From JAYOFM01 sp038117225 (GTDB taxonomy: Bacteria; Pseudomonadota; Alphaproteobacteria; Rhodospirillales; Casp-alpha2), in assembly GCA_038117225.1 (NCBI GenBank), contig JAYOFM010000012.1, positions 1-42,527 on the forward strand: a stretch of 42,527 nucleotides of DNA, read 5' to 3'. Below, piece after piece: positions 1 through 9,286 of the stretch (its first letter is position 1; each line of letters begins with the position of its first letter). The notes beneath the pieces were generated by a model. That model saw only the letters and a program-made list of their open reading frames with translations. It made no database searches and was not told the DNA's origin. The position numbers were made by a program, and so were the translations under genes.

Positions 1-2881
1 GCTCCGGCTCGGCGTCGGGCGACCGCAGCGCCCAGTCCGGCACGCCGACGACGCCGGCCGGCAGCGGCAGTTCCGGCGCCTGTTCGGCGACCGGCGCGGT
101 CTGCGGCTCGGCGAGGCGCCACAGGGTGCCGTCGGGTGTCTCGATGGCCTCGCCCAGGTCGAGCATGGCGCGCTCCACCAGGTCGTGCCAGCAGCCTTCC
201 CGGGGCGGCCTGTCGCCCTCGAATCCGGCGACGTAGAGGCGGTCGCGGGCGCGGGTCATGGCGACGTAGAGCAGGCGGCGGTATTCGCGCTCGATGTCGG
301 CGCGGGCGGATTCGCGGATGGCGGTGCAGGTGGCGTCGTCGTTGGCCTTGACCACCGGCCACAGCAGCGCGCCGTCGTTGTCGGTCCACAGCAGGTCCGG
401 GTCGTGCTGAGGGGCCGGCAGGGAGCAGGTATCGGGCAAGAACACGATCGGCGCCTCGAGTCCCTTGGCGCCGTGCACGGTGAGCACGCGGATCTCGTCG
501 CGTTCCAGTTCCAGGTCGCGCTTGACCTCGACGGCGCCGGTTTCCAGCCAGTGCAGGAAACCTTCGAGCGACGGCACGTGTTCGCGTTCATATTCGAGGG
601 CGAGGGCAAGGAACTCCTCGATCGGCTCCGCCGCCTCCTCGCCCAAATGCGCCAGGATGTCGCGCCGGCCGCCTTCCGGGCCGAGCAGGCGGGCGTAGAA
701 TTCGAACGGCGGCGCGAAATCGGCGCGGCGGCGAATGGCCGAAAGGCGGTCGTGGACGCGGTCGAAATCCGGGGCCGTGTGGCGGTGGTCGATAAGCGAT
801 TGCCAGACCGTGCCCGGACGCCCGTGGCAGAGGGTGAACAGCTGGTCTTCATCCAGGTCGGCGAACGGCCCCTTGAGCACCGTCGCCGTGTTCAAGTCGT
901 CCTCCGGCAACAGCGCCAGCCGGCCGAGCGCCACCAGGTCCATCACCGCCAGATGGTCCTTGAGCACCATGCGGTCACGCCCGGCGACGTCGACGCCGCG
1001 CGCCTTCAGCGCCCGCACCATGGCGTCGGCGAAGGCGCCTCGGGTGCGCAGTAATATCATGATGTCGCCGGGGCGGATCGGCAGGCCGGTTGATTCGAGC
1101 ACCGCGCCGCCGTCGATCCAGCCCCGGATCATCTCGGCGATGCGTTCGGCGAGGCGCGCCCGGGGACTGGCCGGCGACACCACGTCGAGCGGTGTGTAGG
1201 GATCCTGCTCGTCGACCGTCTCCGGCTTGATGGTTGGCCACAGTTCAACCAACCCGGCGTGGCCGTCGCGGTCCCAATGATGCACGATGGGCTTGTCGGA
1301 AAACGACAAACCGTCCGCCGCCGCCGGATCCTGGCACAAATGATTGACGACCCGCAGAACGGCGGGCACCGAGCGGAACGATTTCTCCAGCTCCACCGAG
1401 CGCCACGCCAGCCCGGCGTCCTCGACCCGTTTCCTGAAGCGCCGGCCCATGATCGCCAGCTGTTCGGGATCGGCGCCCTGGAAGCTGTAGATGGATTGTT
1501 TCTCGTCGCCGACCGCGAAGACGGTTCGTGGCTTGTCGCTGAATTCCTCGTGGCGACTCTGGCCGGAGAAGAAATCGGTGGTCAGGGCTTCGGCCACCGT
1601 CCATTGGGCGGGGCTGGTGTCCTGCGCCTCGTCGACCAGCACGTGCTCAATGCCGCCGTCGAGCTTGTAGTGGACCCAGGAAACGCCCCGCTCGTCGGCC
1701 AGCAAGCCGCGCGCCCCGGCGATCAGGTCTTCGTAGTCCAACACCGCGCGGCGTTGCTTGAGGGCATCGTAGGCGTCCAGCATGGCGGCGCCGATGCGTG
1801 CCAGCGCCGCCGTCGCCGCCACCACCTGGACGGCGCCGAGCCGGCCCAGGGTGGCGAGGATGGTCTGCTGCGCGGTTAGCGCGATATCGACGGCAGCCGG
1901 GTCGGCTTCCCGCGCCCCCTTGCTGACCAGCTGTGATTCCGCTCGCGGCTTGCCCTCGCCGGTGAGGAACAACGGCACGAATACGGTGGTGAAATTGGCG
2001 GCCCGTTGTTCCGTCGAACCATCGAGCCAGGCGTCAAGCGTCCGGCCGCCATCCTGGTTGGTCTTGGCGCCCTCGGCCCAGGCGCGGGAAAGGCGGCGCA
2101 GGTCCGGCGCGGCGAGGGCGTCGTCGGTGACGGCGGCGGCGAGCACCGCGTCCGGCGTCGTTTCCGCCTCGATACCGAGGGTCCGCGCCGCCGCGCCGGC
2201 CAGCCCGTCGATACCACCGACGCGCTCAAGCAGCGCCGTGAATCGCTCGCGATCACCATCCAGGTCGCGCAGCAGCTGGTCGAACTTGTCCTCGTTGACC
2301 AACCCGGCCAGCCGGTCCATGGCCTCGGCCAGCGCCGAACCGCGCGCCGTGTGGGCGTCAGCGAGGACGCGGTCACGCGCCTCGGTGCGCAACTCCAGCG
2401 CCGTCCGCTCATCGACGACACGAAAATCCGGGTGCACGCCGGCCTCCAGCGGAAAACGTCCGAGCAGGGACTCGCAAAACGAATGGATGGTGCGGATTCG
2501 CAGGCCCTCGGGGGCTTCCAGCACGCGCGCGAACAAATGGCGGGCGCGCTCCAGTTCCTCGTCATCGGGCGGCCGCTGTAGCAGTTCGGTGATGGCATCA
2601 CGCAGCGTCGCGTCATCGGCCGCCGCCCAGGCGCCAAGGCTGTTGGTCAGCCGGTTGGCCATCTCCGCCGCCGCCGCCTTGGTGAAGGTCAGGCAGAGAA
2701 TGCGCTCCGGCGCCGCGCCATCAAGCAGCAGCCGGGCGATGCGATCGACCAGGACCCCGGTCTTGCCGGTGCCGGCGTTGGCCGACACCCACGACGAGAG
2801 ATCGGGGCTGGCCGCCGTGTGCTGCGGCCCAGTGCGCATCATGGTCCTGGTCGGGGCCTTGGTGGGCGCGGCCGGCGTCAT
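1..2881 (-). CDS. addA: ATP-dependent helicase/nuclease subunit A (AddA), 3' end cut by window edge
   Basis: AddA is the UvrD-type helicase and nuclease subunit of AddAB, which processes double-strand breaks for RecA recombination in the cytoplasm. About 960 residues are present. The C-terminal end, where the second nuclease domain normally lies, is outside the window. Visible motifs are Walker A ANAGTGKT (residues 34-41), DYEDLI near 380, the Walker B-type VDEAQD near 415, GDEKQSIYSFQGA near 463, VLTVHGAKGLE near 800 and motif VI LYVAMTRARDRLYVAG near 870. I chose the ATG at 2881-2879 because it overlaps the addB stop codon in an ATGA, which implies translational coupling. The frame stays open to the left edge with no frameshift seen. 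It is the last visible gene of the tsaE-amgK-murU-addB-addA operon. Confidence 0.96.
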   Translation of the reverse strand, partial: MTPAAPTKAPTRTMMRTGPQHTAASPDLSSWVSANAGTGKTGVLVDRIARLLLDGAAPERILCLTFTKAAAAEMANRLTNSLGAWAAADDATLRDAITELLQRPPDDEELERARHLFARVLEAPEGLRIRTIHSFCESLLGRFPLEAGVHPDFRVVDERTALELRTEARDRVLADAHTARGSALAEAMDRLAGLVNEDKFDQLLRDLDGDRERFTALLERVGGIDGLAGAAARTLGIEAETTPDAVLAAAVTDDALAAPDLRRLSRAWAEGAKTNQDGGRTLDAWLDGSTEQRAANFTTVFVPLFLTGEGKPRAESQLVSKGAREADPAAVDIALTAQQTILATLGRLGAVQVVAATAALARIGAAMLDAYDALKQRRAVLDYEDLIAGARGLLADERGVSWVHYKLDGGIEHVLVDEAQDTSPAQWTVAEALTTDFFSGQSRHEEFSDKPRTVFAVGDEKQSIYSFQGADPEQLAIMGRRFRKRVEDAGLAWRSVELEKSFRSVPAVLRVVNHLCQDPAAADGLSFSDKPIVHHWDRDGHAGLVELWPTIKPETVDEQDPYTPLDVVSPASPRARLAERIAEMIRGWIDGGAVLESTGLPIRPGDIMILLRTRGAFADAMVRALKARGVDVAGRDRMVLKDHLAVMDLVALGRLALLPEDDLNTATVLKGPFADLDEDQLFTLCHGRPGTVWQSLIDHRHTAPDFDRVHDRLSAIRRRADFAPPFEFYARLLGPEGGRRDILAHLGEEAAEPIEEFLALALEYEREHVPSLEGFLHWLETGAVEVKRDLELERDEIRVLTVHGAKGLEAPIVFLPDTCSLPAPQHDPDLLWTDNDGALLWPVVKANDDATCTAIRESARADIEREYRRLLYVAMTRARDRLYVAGFEGDRPPREGCWHDLVERAMLDLGEAIETPDGTLWRLAEPQTAPVAEQAPELPLPAGVVGVPDWALRSPDAEPE

Positions 2882-5800
2882 TCGCCGTCCTCCTCGGCGA
2901 TTAGCCATTCCTTGACCCGCGCCAGGTGGCCGTAGTCATCGAAGCGGTATTTGAACTGCGGCGAGCGGCGCGATCGATAGGGCGTGGCGGCATCGGCATA
3001 ACCGGCGACCATGCCGCGCAGCCGTGCCATGGCTTCCGCCGCCACGGTGTCGATGTCGACGTTCAGCGGCTTGGCGCTGCCGGGGTCGCGGCCGCCGGAC
3101 AGGTGGACGTACAGCAGTTGCGTCACCTTGTCCGCGTCAACGCCCGGAAACGCACCGGCCATGGCCATCGCCGCCTCCAGCGATAACTGCGGCGACAGCA
3201 GGGATTTCACCTGCTTCAGGGATGGCGGCATGCCGGTCTTGTAATCGACGACGGCGAGGCCGGTCGGGCCGATATCGATGCGGTCGGGCTTGGCGGTCAG
3301 GGTGAAGGGAACGCCGGGAATCTCAATCGGCATCGTGCCCTTGGCCTCGGTCAGCAGGGTGCGGTAGCCGGCGACGCGGCGTTTGCGTTCCCAATCGACG
3401 AACCAGCGGGCGATGCGGCGAAAACGCGGCCACCAGAAGGCACGCACGCCGGGCCGCGCCAGATGTTCGTCGAAGACCCGTCCACCGATCTCAAGCAGAC
3501 GGCGCTCGGCATCATCGGGGAGGTCGCCGTCTGGGTGTGCGAGGATGAAATGTTCCAATGCCTCGTGTACCAGGTTGCCACGATCAGCGGCGTCGGGCGC
3601 GGCGTCCAGCTCGTCGAGCGGACGCAATTCGAGAATGCGTTGGGCATAGAGCGCATAGGGGTCGCGAATCCAGGTCTCAATGCTGGTCACCGGCAGTTCC
3701 GTGGGCCGCGCCGTCGCTGGCGGCCTCGGCGCCGGCACACCGACCCGGCGGGTATCGTCGACGTGGTCGAGCGCCGCCGCCCAGGCGCGCCAGGGATTCC
3801 TCGCCGCCAGGGCGCCGTCGAGGCCGAGACGGGTCAAGAGATTATCGAGCCGCAACAGCCACCGTGACGGCCGCGTCGGCGTACCGGCGATGCGTTCGGC
3901 GCGGGTCAGGATGACCGTCGGCGCCGACGCCGCTTGGATAAAATCGTGCGCGGCGAGGCCGATGCGCCGTTCCGGCATCTCCAGCCCGAGGGTGCGCATC
4001 ATCGGCCGGCTCATCCACGGATTGCTTTCCACCTCGGCCGGCCAGGTGTCCTCGTTGAGTCCACCGAGGATGACCAGGTCCGCCGCCTGCAGTCGCGCTT
4101 CCAGCAGGCCCCAGACATGGAGACGCGGGTGTGCGCCGTGGCGCGGACGCACAACGGCGCCGCCGAGCAGGGTATCGAACATCGCCGGCCAGTCGCCCGG
4201 CGCCACCGGCGGCAGCGCGACCAATGCCTCGTCGAGTTCGTGGATAAAGGCCGCCGCCACCTCGCCGGCTTCACCCGCCCACAACCGCGTGGCGCCAGAT
4301 TCGTCATCGCTTGCCGCCAGCGCTTCGGCGACGCTTACGTGGGCGGCCAGTAGCACGCGGGAATTCAGCGCCGGTGCCCGGAACTGTTCCAACAGCGGGG
4401 TCAGGATGTCGTCGAGGCGATCGAGAACGGCCCGAAGTTCCGGTTCGTTACTTTCGCGATTTTTTTCTAATTCCGTCAGTGCATCGCGCAGACCCTGGAG
4501 ACCGGGCGCCGGGCGCGGGCCACGCAGGGTGAGTCGTTCCAAACTCCGCACATGGCGCCGAAATACGCCTGGGGCCGTGCCAGCGGCGGCAAACGGATGC
4601 TTCAACAATGCCAACAGCGGCACCGGGGCCAGTGCTTCACCGATGGCATCGGCGAGCAACCGCAGAAATGCCCCCGGCGGCGTGGCGGCGAGCGGCCGGC
4701 CGGCGGAGTCGTCGACAATGATGTCCCAGCGCGCCAGTTCCGACGCCACCCGGCGGGCAAGACTGCGGTCGGGTGTGACCAGCGCCGCCGTGCGGCTCGG
4801 CGTCGCCATGGCGCGCCGCATGGCGAGGGCGATGATCTTTGCTTCCTCGTCCGGAGTTGCGCAGTCGATGCGGGTGATACCGTTCAGGTCCGACAGGCTG
4901 AAGGTCTCCGGCGTCTCAAATGCCGGCGGCGCCGCCGCGCCCGGCGGAACCAGCGCGGCGTTCAGCAAGCGGCGGCGCGTCGGCGCGGGGCCAGTTTCGC
5001 CGACGCCGGGCCAGTCCGTCACCTCGGCCCGTTCGACGCCGAGTGTTTCCAACAACCGTGCGAGACCATATTGCGGATGCGAGGGCGCCAAGGCCTCCCA
5101 AGCCTCATCGGTGGCGTCCCGGTCAAGCCCGGGCAGCACGACGCAACCCAGCGGCAGGCGGGCAATGACCGACAACAGCGCCGCCGTTGCTGGAATGCTG
5201 CCGGTGGAGCCGGCGGCGATAATGGGTCCGCTGGGTGGGTGTGTCCGCCATAGCTCCGCTTGCCCGTTGAGCAGACGATTGCGGCGGTCGGCCGGATCGA
5301 TGACCCCGTCCTCGGCCAGGATCGCCGGCCAATTCTCGGTGATCAGTTTCAAAAAATCGACGATGACACCCCAATGGTTCGGGTAATCCTCGGTGACCAG
5401 GCCGGCAATGTCGGCGAGATCGGCACCTTCCGTGTGGGCACGGTCGACGAGGTTGGCGAGGGCGCTGGCGAGCGACAGTGCCTGTGCCGGGTGCGCCGCG
5501 CGGCCCGGCAACGCCATGATCATGCGCGCCAATCGCGCCTGGCGATGCAGACCGGATATCGCCGGCGGGATGGCGAGGTCCGCGCCCAGCCCGTCGAGAC
5601 CGTCCACCGAAGTGCCGCCGGCACCCCAGGCATCGAACAGCATGTCCTCGGAATCGACATCGCCAAGCGGCGTCATGCGCGGCAACAACAGGGCGCGGCC
5701 GCCGGAATGCCTGAGAAAGGCTTCGCGCAGACTGCGACAGGCGCGGCGCGTCGGCAGCAGCACCCGCATGGCGGCGAGGCGCTCGGGCTCGCCGTCGGTA

Positions 5801-5892
5801 TCGGCCATCAGGGCGGTGGCGAGGGCATCGACGAAGGTGACGCCGGCGGGAATGTTGTGGACGCTTGGCGCGACGGTGTCAGAGCTCGCCAT
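2878..5892 (-). CDS. addB: Double-strand break repair protein AddB, alphaproteobacterial type
   Basis: AddB is the partner of AddA, an inactivated-helicase-like scaffold with a RecB-type PD-(D/E)XK nuclease that cuts one strand during end resection. The protein has about 1004 residues. The N-terminal region carries VLLPTRRACRSLREAF instead of a clean Walker A loop. Near the C-terminus, GNLVHEALEHF (about 777) and VDYKTG (about 882) fit the nuclease active site. Only three cysteines are seen and none is near the nuclease, so the iron-sulfur cluster of Bacillus AddB is absent, as I expect for the alphaproteobacterial subfamily. The ATG at 5892 overlaps the murU stop by one base (TGATG). A start 18 bases further upstream (MRREIV) is possible but would overlap murU more. 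Confidence 0.95.
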   Translation of the reverse strand: MASSDTVAPSVHNIPAGVTFVDALATALMADTDGEPERLAAMRVLLPTRRACRSLREAFLRHSGGRALLLPRMTPLGDVDSEDMLFDAWGAGGTSVDGLDGLGADLAIPPAISGLHRQARLARMIMALPGRAAHPAQALSLASALANLVDRAHTEGADLADIAGLVTEDYPNHWGVIVDFLKLITENWPAILAEDGVIDPADRRNRLLNGQAELWRTHPPSGPIIAAGSTGSIPATAALLSVIARLPLGCVVLPGLDRDATDEAWEALAPSHPQYGLARLLETLGVERAEVTDWPGVGETGPAPTRRRLLNAALVPPGAAAPPAFETPETFSLSDLNGITRIDCATPDEEAKIIALAMRRAMATPSRTAALVTPDRSLARRVASELARWDIIVDDSAGRPLAATPPGAFLRLLADAIGEALAPVPLLALLKHPFAAAGTAPGVFRRHVRSLERLTLRGPRPAPGLQGLRDALTELEKNRESNEPELRAVLDRLDDILTPLLEQFRAPALNSRVLLAAHVSVAEALAASDDESGATRLWAGEAGEVAAAFIHELDEALVALPPVAPGDWPAMFDTLLGGAVVRPRHGAHPRLHVWGLLEARLQAADLVILGGLNEDTWPAEVESNPWMSRPMMRTLGLEMPERRIGLAAHDFIQAASAPTVILTRAERIAGTPTRPSRWLLRLDNLLTRLGLDGALAARNPWRAWAAALDHVDDTRRVGVPAPRPPATARPTELPVTSIETWIRDPYALYAQRILELRPLDELDAAPDAADRGNLVHEALEHFILAHPDGDLPDDAERRLLEIGGRVFDEHLARPGVRAFWWPRFRRIARWFVDWERKRRVAGYRTLLTEAKGTMPIEIPGVPFTLTAKPDRIDIGPTGLAVVDYKTGMPPSLKQVKSLLSPQLSLEAAMAMAGAFPGVDADKVTQLLYVHLSGGRDPGSAKPLNVDIDTVAAEAMARLRGMVAGYADAATPYRSRRSPQFKYRFDDYGHLARVKEWLIAEEDGE

Positions 5893-6611
5893 CACGATTT
5901 CTCGGCGCACCAGGTCTCGGCTTCATCGAGCCCTTCCGGTGTTCCCACGTGGAACCATTCGCCTTCGTGCGTCACGCCGAACAGGCGCTCCGATGCCAGC
6001 GCGCGGTCATAGAGTCGGTTGAGTGAGAAAGCACCCTCGGGCGCGCCATCGAATAATCGCGGATGAAGAATCTGGATGCCGGCGAACAACCACGGCGCAG
6101 ACGCTTTATCGCCGCGTCGCTGCAACCGGCCAGGCGCATCACGGAAAAAATCGCCGCGCCCCTCATAGCCGTGCGCGTTGGCGACGCCGTGCAACAGCAG
6201 CAACGCATCCATCGTCGAGTCATCCCAGGCACATGCAAGGCGCCGCAGCGTGTCGTCGGTCCCGTCGAGCCAGAAGGCATCCGAATTGATGACAAAGAAC
6301 GGAGCGTCACCGAGCAGCGGAAGCGCCTTGGCGACACCGCCACCGGTTTCCAACCGCTCAGGCTCGTTGCTGAAATCGATCGTCGGCGCATCGCGGTTCG
6401 CCAGGTGCGCGCGGATGCGTTCGCCGAGATAGTGCAGATTGACGACCGCCCGGTCGACCCCGGCCGCCGTCAGACGGTCGAGGATGTGATCGATCAGCGG
6501 TTTGCCGCCAACTTCAATCAGCGGTTTCGGCCGGTCGGCTGTCAGCGCGCCCATGCGGGTGCCCAGTCCGGCAGCCAGAACCATCGCGCGCTTGGGGACG
6601 ATGTTCGTCAC
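5892..6611 (-). CDS. murU: Sugar-1-phosphate nucleotidyltransferase, MurU-like
   Basis: This is a 239-residue nucleotidyltransferase. The N-terminal signature LAAGLGTRMG (about 12-21), followed by RPKPLIEVGGKPL, is the NTP-binding loop of this superfamily. An acidic NSDAFW stretch near 110 should bind metal and sugar phosphate. It lies directly after an APH-type sugar kinase with a 4-base ATGA overlap. That pairing is the arrangement of AmgK and MurU, which convert N-acetylmuramic acid (or GlcNAc) to the 1-phosphate and then to UDP-MurNAc, bypassing de novo synthesis. Family membership is certain from the motifs. The MurNAc substrate is inferred from the pairing, and a different hexose-1-phosphate cannot be excluded. 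Confidence 0.85.
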   Translation of the reverse strand: MTNIVPKRAMVLAAGLGTRMGALTADRPKPLIEVGGKPLIDHILDRLTAAGVDRAVVNLHYLGERIRAHLANRDAPTIDFSNEPERLETGGGVAKALPLLGDAPFFVINSDAFWLDGTDDTLRRLACAWDDSTMDALLLLHGVANAHGYEGRGDFFRDAPGRLQRRGDKASAPWLFAGIQILHPRLFDGAPEGAFSLNRLYDRALASERLFGVTHEGEWFHVGTPEGLDEAETWCAEKS

Positions 6612-7624
6612 GGCGCCCCGGCCTCGGCCGTCGGCACGACCCTGCGGTTGGCTGGCAATGCGTCATCAAGCCACGCGGCGACCGGCGCCAGGACGGGATG
6701 ATGCAACGCTTGCTCCAATAGCCGCCAGACACGGGGAATGTGTATCAGGTACTCGGGCTTTCCGTCGCGACGACAGAGCCGGGTGAAGATGCCGATGACC
6801 TTGGCGTGACGTTGCGCCGCCAGAATAGCGAAGGCCTCGTCGAAGGCCTCGCGGTCGAGGTCCGGAAAGGCATCGACATAGCGCTTCAGCATGGCGTCCT
6901 TGAGCGGCGGCGAGATATCGCGTCTGGCATCTTCCAGCAACGACATCAGATCGTAGGCGGCGGGACCGGCGACGGCGTCCTGGAAATCGAGCTGACCGCA
7001 AGCGGCGACGCCGGCGCGTTCGGGCAACCACATCAGATTGTCCACATGATAGTCCCGAAGGACCAATGTTGGCGGCAATGGGGCCAGTCGGCTGAAGGGA
7101 CCAGCCCAGGTATCGCGAAAGGCATGATGCTGTTGGGTGTCGAGGGTTGTCCCGCTGACGGCTGGCAGGTACCAATCGATCAGCAGCGACACCTCGCGCC
7201 ATAGCAGGTCGGCGTCATAGGCAGCCAGGCCGTCCGGCACGACTTCTTCGGCGGTTAGGCCGTGCAGGTGGATCAGAACATCGACGGCACTGGTGTAAAG
7301 CGCTGTTTCGTCGCCGCCGGCCGCCAGTTCATGGGTGAAGGTGCGATCGCCGAAATCTTCCAAGAGCAAGAATCCGTTTGCCACGTCTTCAGCCAAAATC
7401 CGGGGTGCGCTGACGTCGAGTGCGAGCAGATGGCGGGCGATGCGGACGAAGGGACGAACGTCCTCGTCCGGCGGCGGTGCATCCATCAATACGGCCCGGC
7501 GCGTGCGGTCAGTAAGCCGGTCGTAGCGTCGGAACGAGGCGTCGCCGGCGAGCGGTCGCCGTTCCGCGGCACCCCATCCATGCTGGTCGAGAAACGTCGA
7601 GAGGAGGGCGTCGCGCTCAGTCAT
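6608..7624 (-). CDS. amgK: APH-family sugar kinase, AmgK-like (N-acetylmuramate/N-acetylglucosamine anomeric kinase)
   Basis: This 338-residue protein has an aminoglycoside-phosphotransferase-type kinase fold. The catalytic loop reads LRDYHVDNLMWL near 190, with the Asp and Asn expected for catalysis and magnesium binding. The metal-binding segment QLDFQDAVAGPAAYDL follows, and the N-terminal GDASFRRY sits in the nucleotide-binding lobe. AmgK phosphorylates MurNAc or GlcNAc at the anomeric position in cell-wall recycling. Its stop overlaps the MurU-like start (ATGA) and its start overlaps the end of tsaE by 8 bases. Older annotations call such proteins aminoglycoside phosphotransferase, but nothing here suggests antibiotic resistance. 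Confidence 0.85.
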   Translation of the reverse strand: MTERDALLSTFLDQHGWGAAERRPLAGDASFRRYDRLTDRTRRAVLMDAPPPDEDVRPFVRIARHLLALDVSAPRILAEDVANGFLLLEDFGDRTFTHELAAGGDETALYTSAVDVLIHLHGLTAEEVVPDGLAAYDADLLWREVSLLIDWYLPAVSGTTLDTQQHHAFRDTWAGPFSRLAPLPPTLVLRDYHVDNLMWLPERAGVAACGQLDFQDAVAGPAAYDLMSLLEDARRDISPPLKDAMLKRYVDAFPDLDREAFDEAFAILAAQRHAKVIGIFTRLCRRDGKPEYLIHIPRVWRLLEQALHHPVLAPVAAWLDDALPANRRVVPTAEAGAP

Positions 7625-8126
7625 CTTTGTATCCGGGGACGATCCGTCCGATTAGGCGCAGGGCCATCCCGCCGGCACCTGACAGCGTGGCTCGTCGATC
7701 AGTCTCGCCTTTACCGAGGGAAATAGTCACGTCGAGACGCTCGCGCGGCAGCAGAGTGCCCAATCGGTCGGGCCATTCGATCAAGGAGATCCCATCGGCG
7801 AACGCATCTTCGATGCCGAGTTCGATGCATTCCTCCGCGTCCTCGATGCGATAGAGGTCGAAGTGGTGAACAGGCGTATCATCCCGATCATATGTTTGCA
7901 GCAGGGTGAAGGTCGGGCTCGGTACTTCCTCCGTCTCGCCAGGAAGCGCATTGATAAAGGCGCGTGCGAAGACGCTCTTGCCGACGCCAAGGTCGCCCCA
8001 CAGCGCGATCACCAAATTCGGCGGCGTGGCCTCGACGACGGCATCCGCTAGCGTCGTGGCGAGCGCATGGGTCGCCACCTCGTCGGCGAGGTCGATCGCG
8101 ATCACGGCATCGGCGGCGGATTCCAT
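7617..8126 (-). CDS. tsaE: tRNA threonylcarbamoyladenosine biosynthesis ATPase TsaE
   Basis: TsaE is the small ATPase that, with TsaB and TsaD, supports formation of t6A at position 37 of ANN-decoding tRNAs. The P-loop GDLGVGKS and the following SPTFTLLQTYD, then HFDLYRIED and LIEWPDR, are the family signature in the expected order. With the ATG at 8126 the protein has 169 residues, near the usual 150-170. An in-frame TTG at 8162 would add 12 residues, but neither start has a strong ribosome binding site. It is the first gene of the minus-strand operon that continues into the sugar-salvage and addBA genes. It is divergent from the flavoprotein gene at 8207, so the roughly 80-base gap must hold both promoters. 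Confidence 0.93.
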   Translation of the reverse strand: MESAADAVIAIDLADEVATHALATTLADAVVEATPPNLVIALWGDLGVGKSVFARAFINALPGETEEVPSPTFTLLQTYDRDDTPVHHFDLYRIEDAEECIELGIEDAFADGISLIEWPDRLGTLLPRERLDVTISLGKGETDRRATLSGAGGMALRLIGRIVPGYKDD

Positions 8127-8206
8127 TGGCAACTTTGTATCGCTGCCCGTGAAAGGCGACAAGGCTTGAACCCGTAGCGCCTGCCGGCCATGCTTGGCGC
8201 CGCGTT

Positions 8207-9286
8207 ATGGTCCGCCCGGTCGAGAGTTCCCCTGTGTCAGAATCCGTCGATTCAAGCGTTCCCGTGATCGAAACCGATATCGCCGTCGTTGGCGCCGGAC
8301 CGGTCGGCCTGTTCACCGTATTCGCTTGCGGCATGTTGGGCTTGCGGTGCCATGTGATCGATGTATTGGCTGAGCCCGGCGGCCAGTGCGCGGCGCTTTA
8401 TCCGGAAAAGCCGATCTATGATATTCCCGGGATTCCCGAGGTTTCTGGGCGTGGACTGATCGAGAGTCTGATGGAGCAGGCGCGGCCATTTCAACCGACG
8501 TTTCATTTCGGCCGTCGGGTGGACGGCCTTTCCCGTGGCGCGTCGGGGCTGTTCGAGTTGGAGTTGGACGATGGTGAGAGGCTGCGAGCCAAGGCGGTCT
8601 TCATCGCGGGTGGGGTCGGCGCCTTCGGTGCCAACCGGCCGCCGCTCGACGGCATTGAGGACTACGAGAACCAGGAACCGGGCCGTGGCGTCAAATATGC
8701 GGTTGGCGAGGTCGCTGCCTTTCGCGGTCGTCGCGTGGTTATCGCCGGCGGCGGCGATTCGGCGGTGGATTGGGCATTGTTGCTTGCCGACGTGGCGGCC
8801 TCGGTCGCCGTCGTTCATCGACGCGACGCATTTCGTGCCGCGCCCGCCACCGTCAATCGTTTGCGGGCGTTGGCCGCGACATCGGCGATCGAACTCGTGG
8901 TGCCCTATCAACTGGCTGGCCTTGATGGCACGGGCGGGACGCTGACCGGCGTTCGGGTTCACGACCTTGATGGCGGCGAGCGTCGGCTCGAGGCCGACGC
9001 CTTGCTGGCGTTCTTCGGTCTGAGGCAAAGCCTCGGACCAATCGCGGCGTGGGGCCTGAACCTTGATCGCAACCGCATTCAAGTGACCCCCAATACGGCG
9101 GAAACCAGCGAGCCGGGTATCTTCGCGGTCGGCGATATCGCAACCTATGACAACAAGCAAAAACTCATCCTGACCGGTTTCTCGGAAGCCTCCTTCGCGG
9201 CGCACCGGGCGTTCGCCTACGCCCGGCCCGGCGAGGTGCTGCATTTCGAACATTCGACCCACAAGGGCCTGCCGGGTAGCGGTTGA
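8207..9286 (+). CDS. Ferredoxin-NADP reductase, thioredoxin-reductase-like type (FNR2)
   Basis: This is a 359-residue flavoprotein with two Rossmann domains. FAD binds at VVGAGPVGL (about 27-35), followed by GGQCAALYPEKPIYDIPG, which is characteristic of the ferredoxin/flavodoxin-NADP reductases of the YumC type. NADPH binds at VIAGGGDSAVDWA near 180, and the second FAD motif GIFAVGDIATYDN is near 305. The redox CxxC of thioredoxin reductase is missing from the central domain, which argues for FNR. It would pass electrons between NADPH and ferredoxin in the cytoplasm. Its stop overlaps the start of a cytochrome c gene. The ATG at 8207 is given as start. A GTG at 8234, preceded by CGAGAG, is a good alternative. 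Confidence 0.88.
   Translation: MVRPVESSPVSESVDSSVPVIETDIAVVGAGPVGLFTVFACGMLGLRCHVIDVLAEPGGQCAALYPEKPIYDIPGIPEVSGRGLIESLMEQARPFQPTFHFGRRVDGLSRGASGLFELELDDGERLRAKAVFIAGGVGAFGANRPPLDGIEDYENQEPGRGVKYAVGEVAAFRGRRVVIAGGGDSAVDWALLLADVAASVAVVHRRDAFRAAPATVNRLRALAATSAIELVVPYQLAGLDGTGGTLTGVRVHDLDGGERRLEADALLAFFGLRQSLGPIAAWGLNLDRNRIQVTPNTAETSEPGIFAVGDIATYDNKQKLILTGFSEASFAAHRAFAYARPGEVLHFEHSTHKGLPGSG

Noticed and set aside
1782..2915. Long plus-strand open frame opposite addA
   Set aside because: The translation is low-complexity Ser/Arg/Ala and the opposite strand encodes clear AddA helicase motifs.
3680..5386. Long plus-strand open frame opposite addB
   Set aside because: It is antisense to a well-supported gene, its translation is rich in Ser, Arg and Ala with no recognisable motif, and it has no ribosome binding site; it is a product of high GC content.
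6608..7624. Aminoglycoside resistance phosphotransferase
   Set aside because: The APH fold is present, but the coupling to a MurU-like gene points to sugar phosphorylation.
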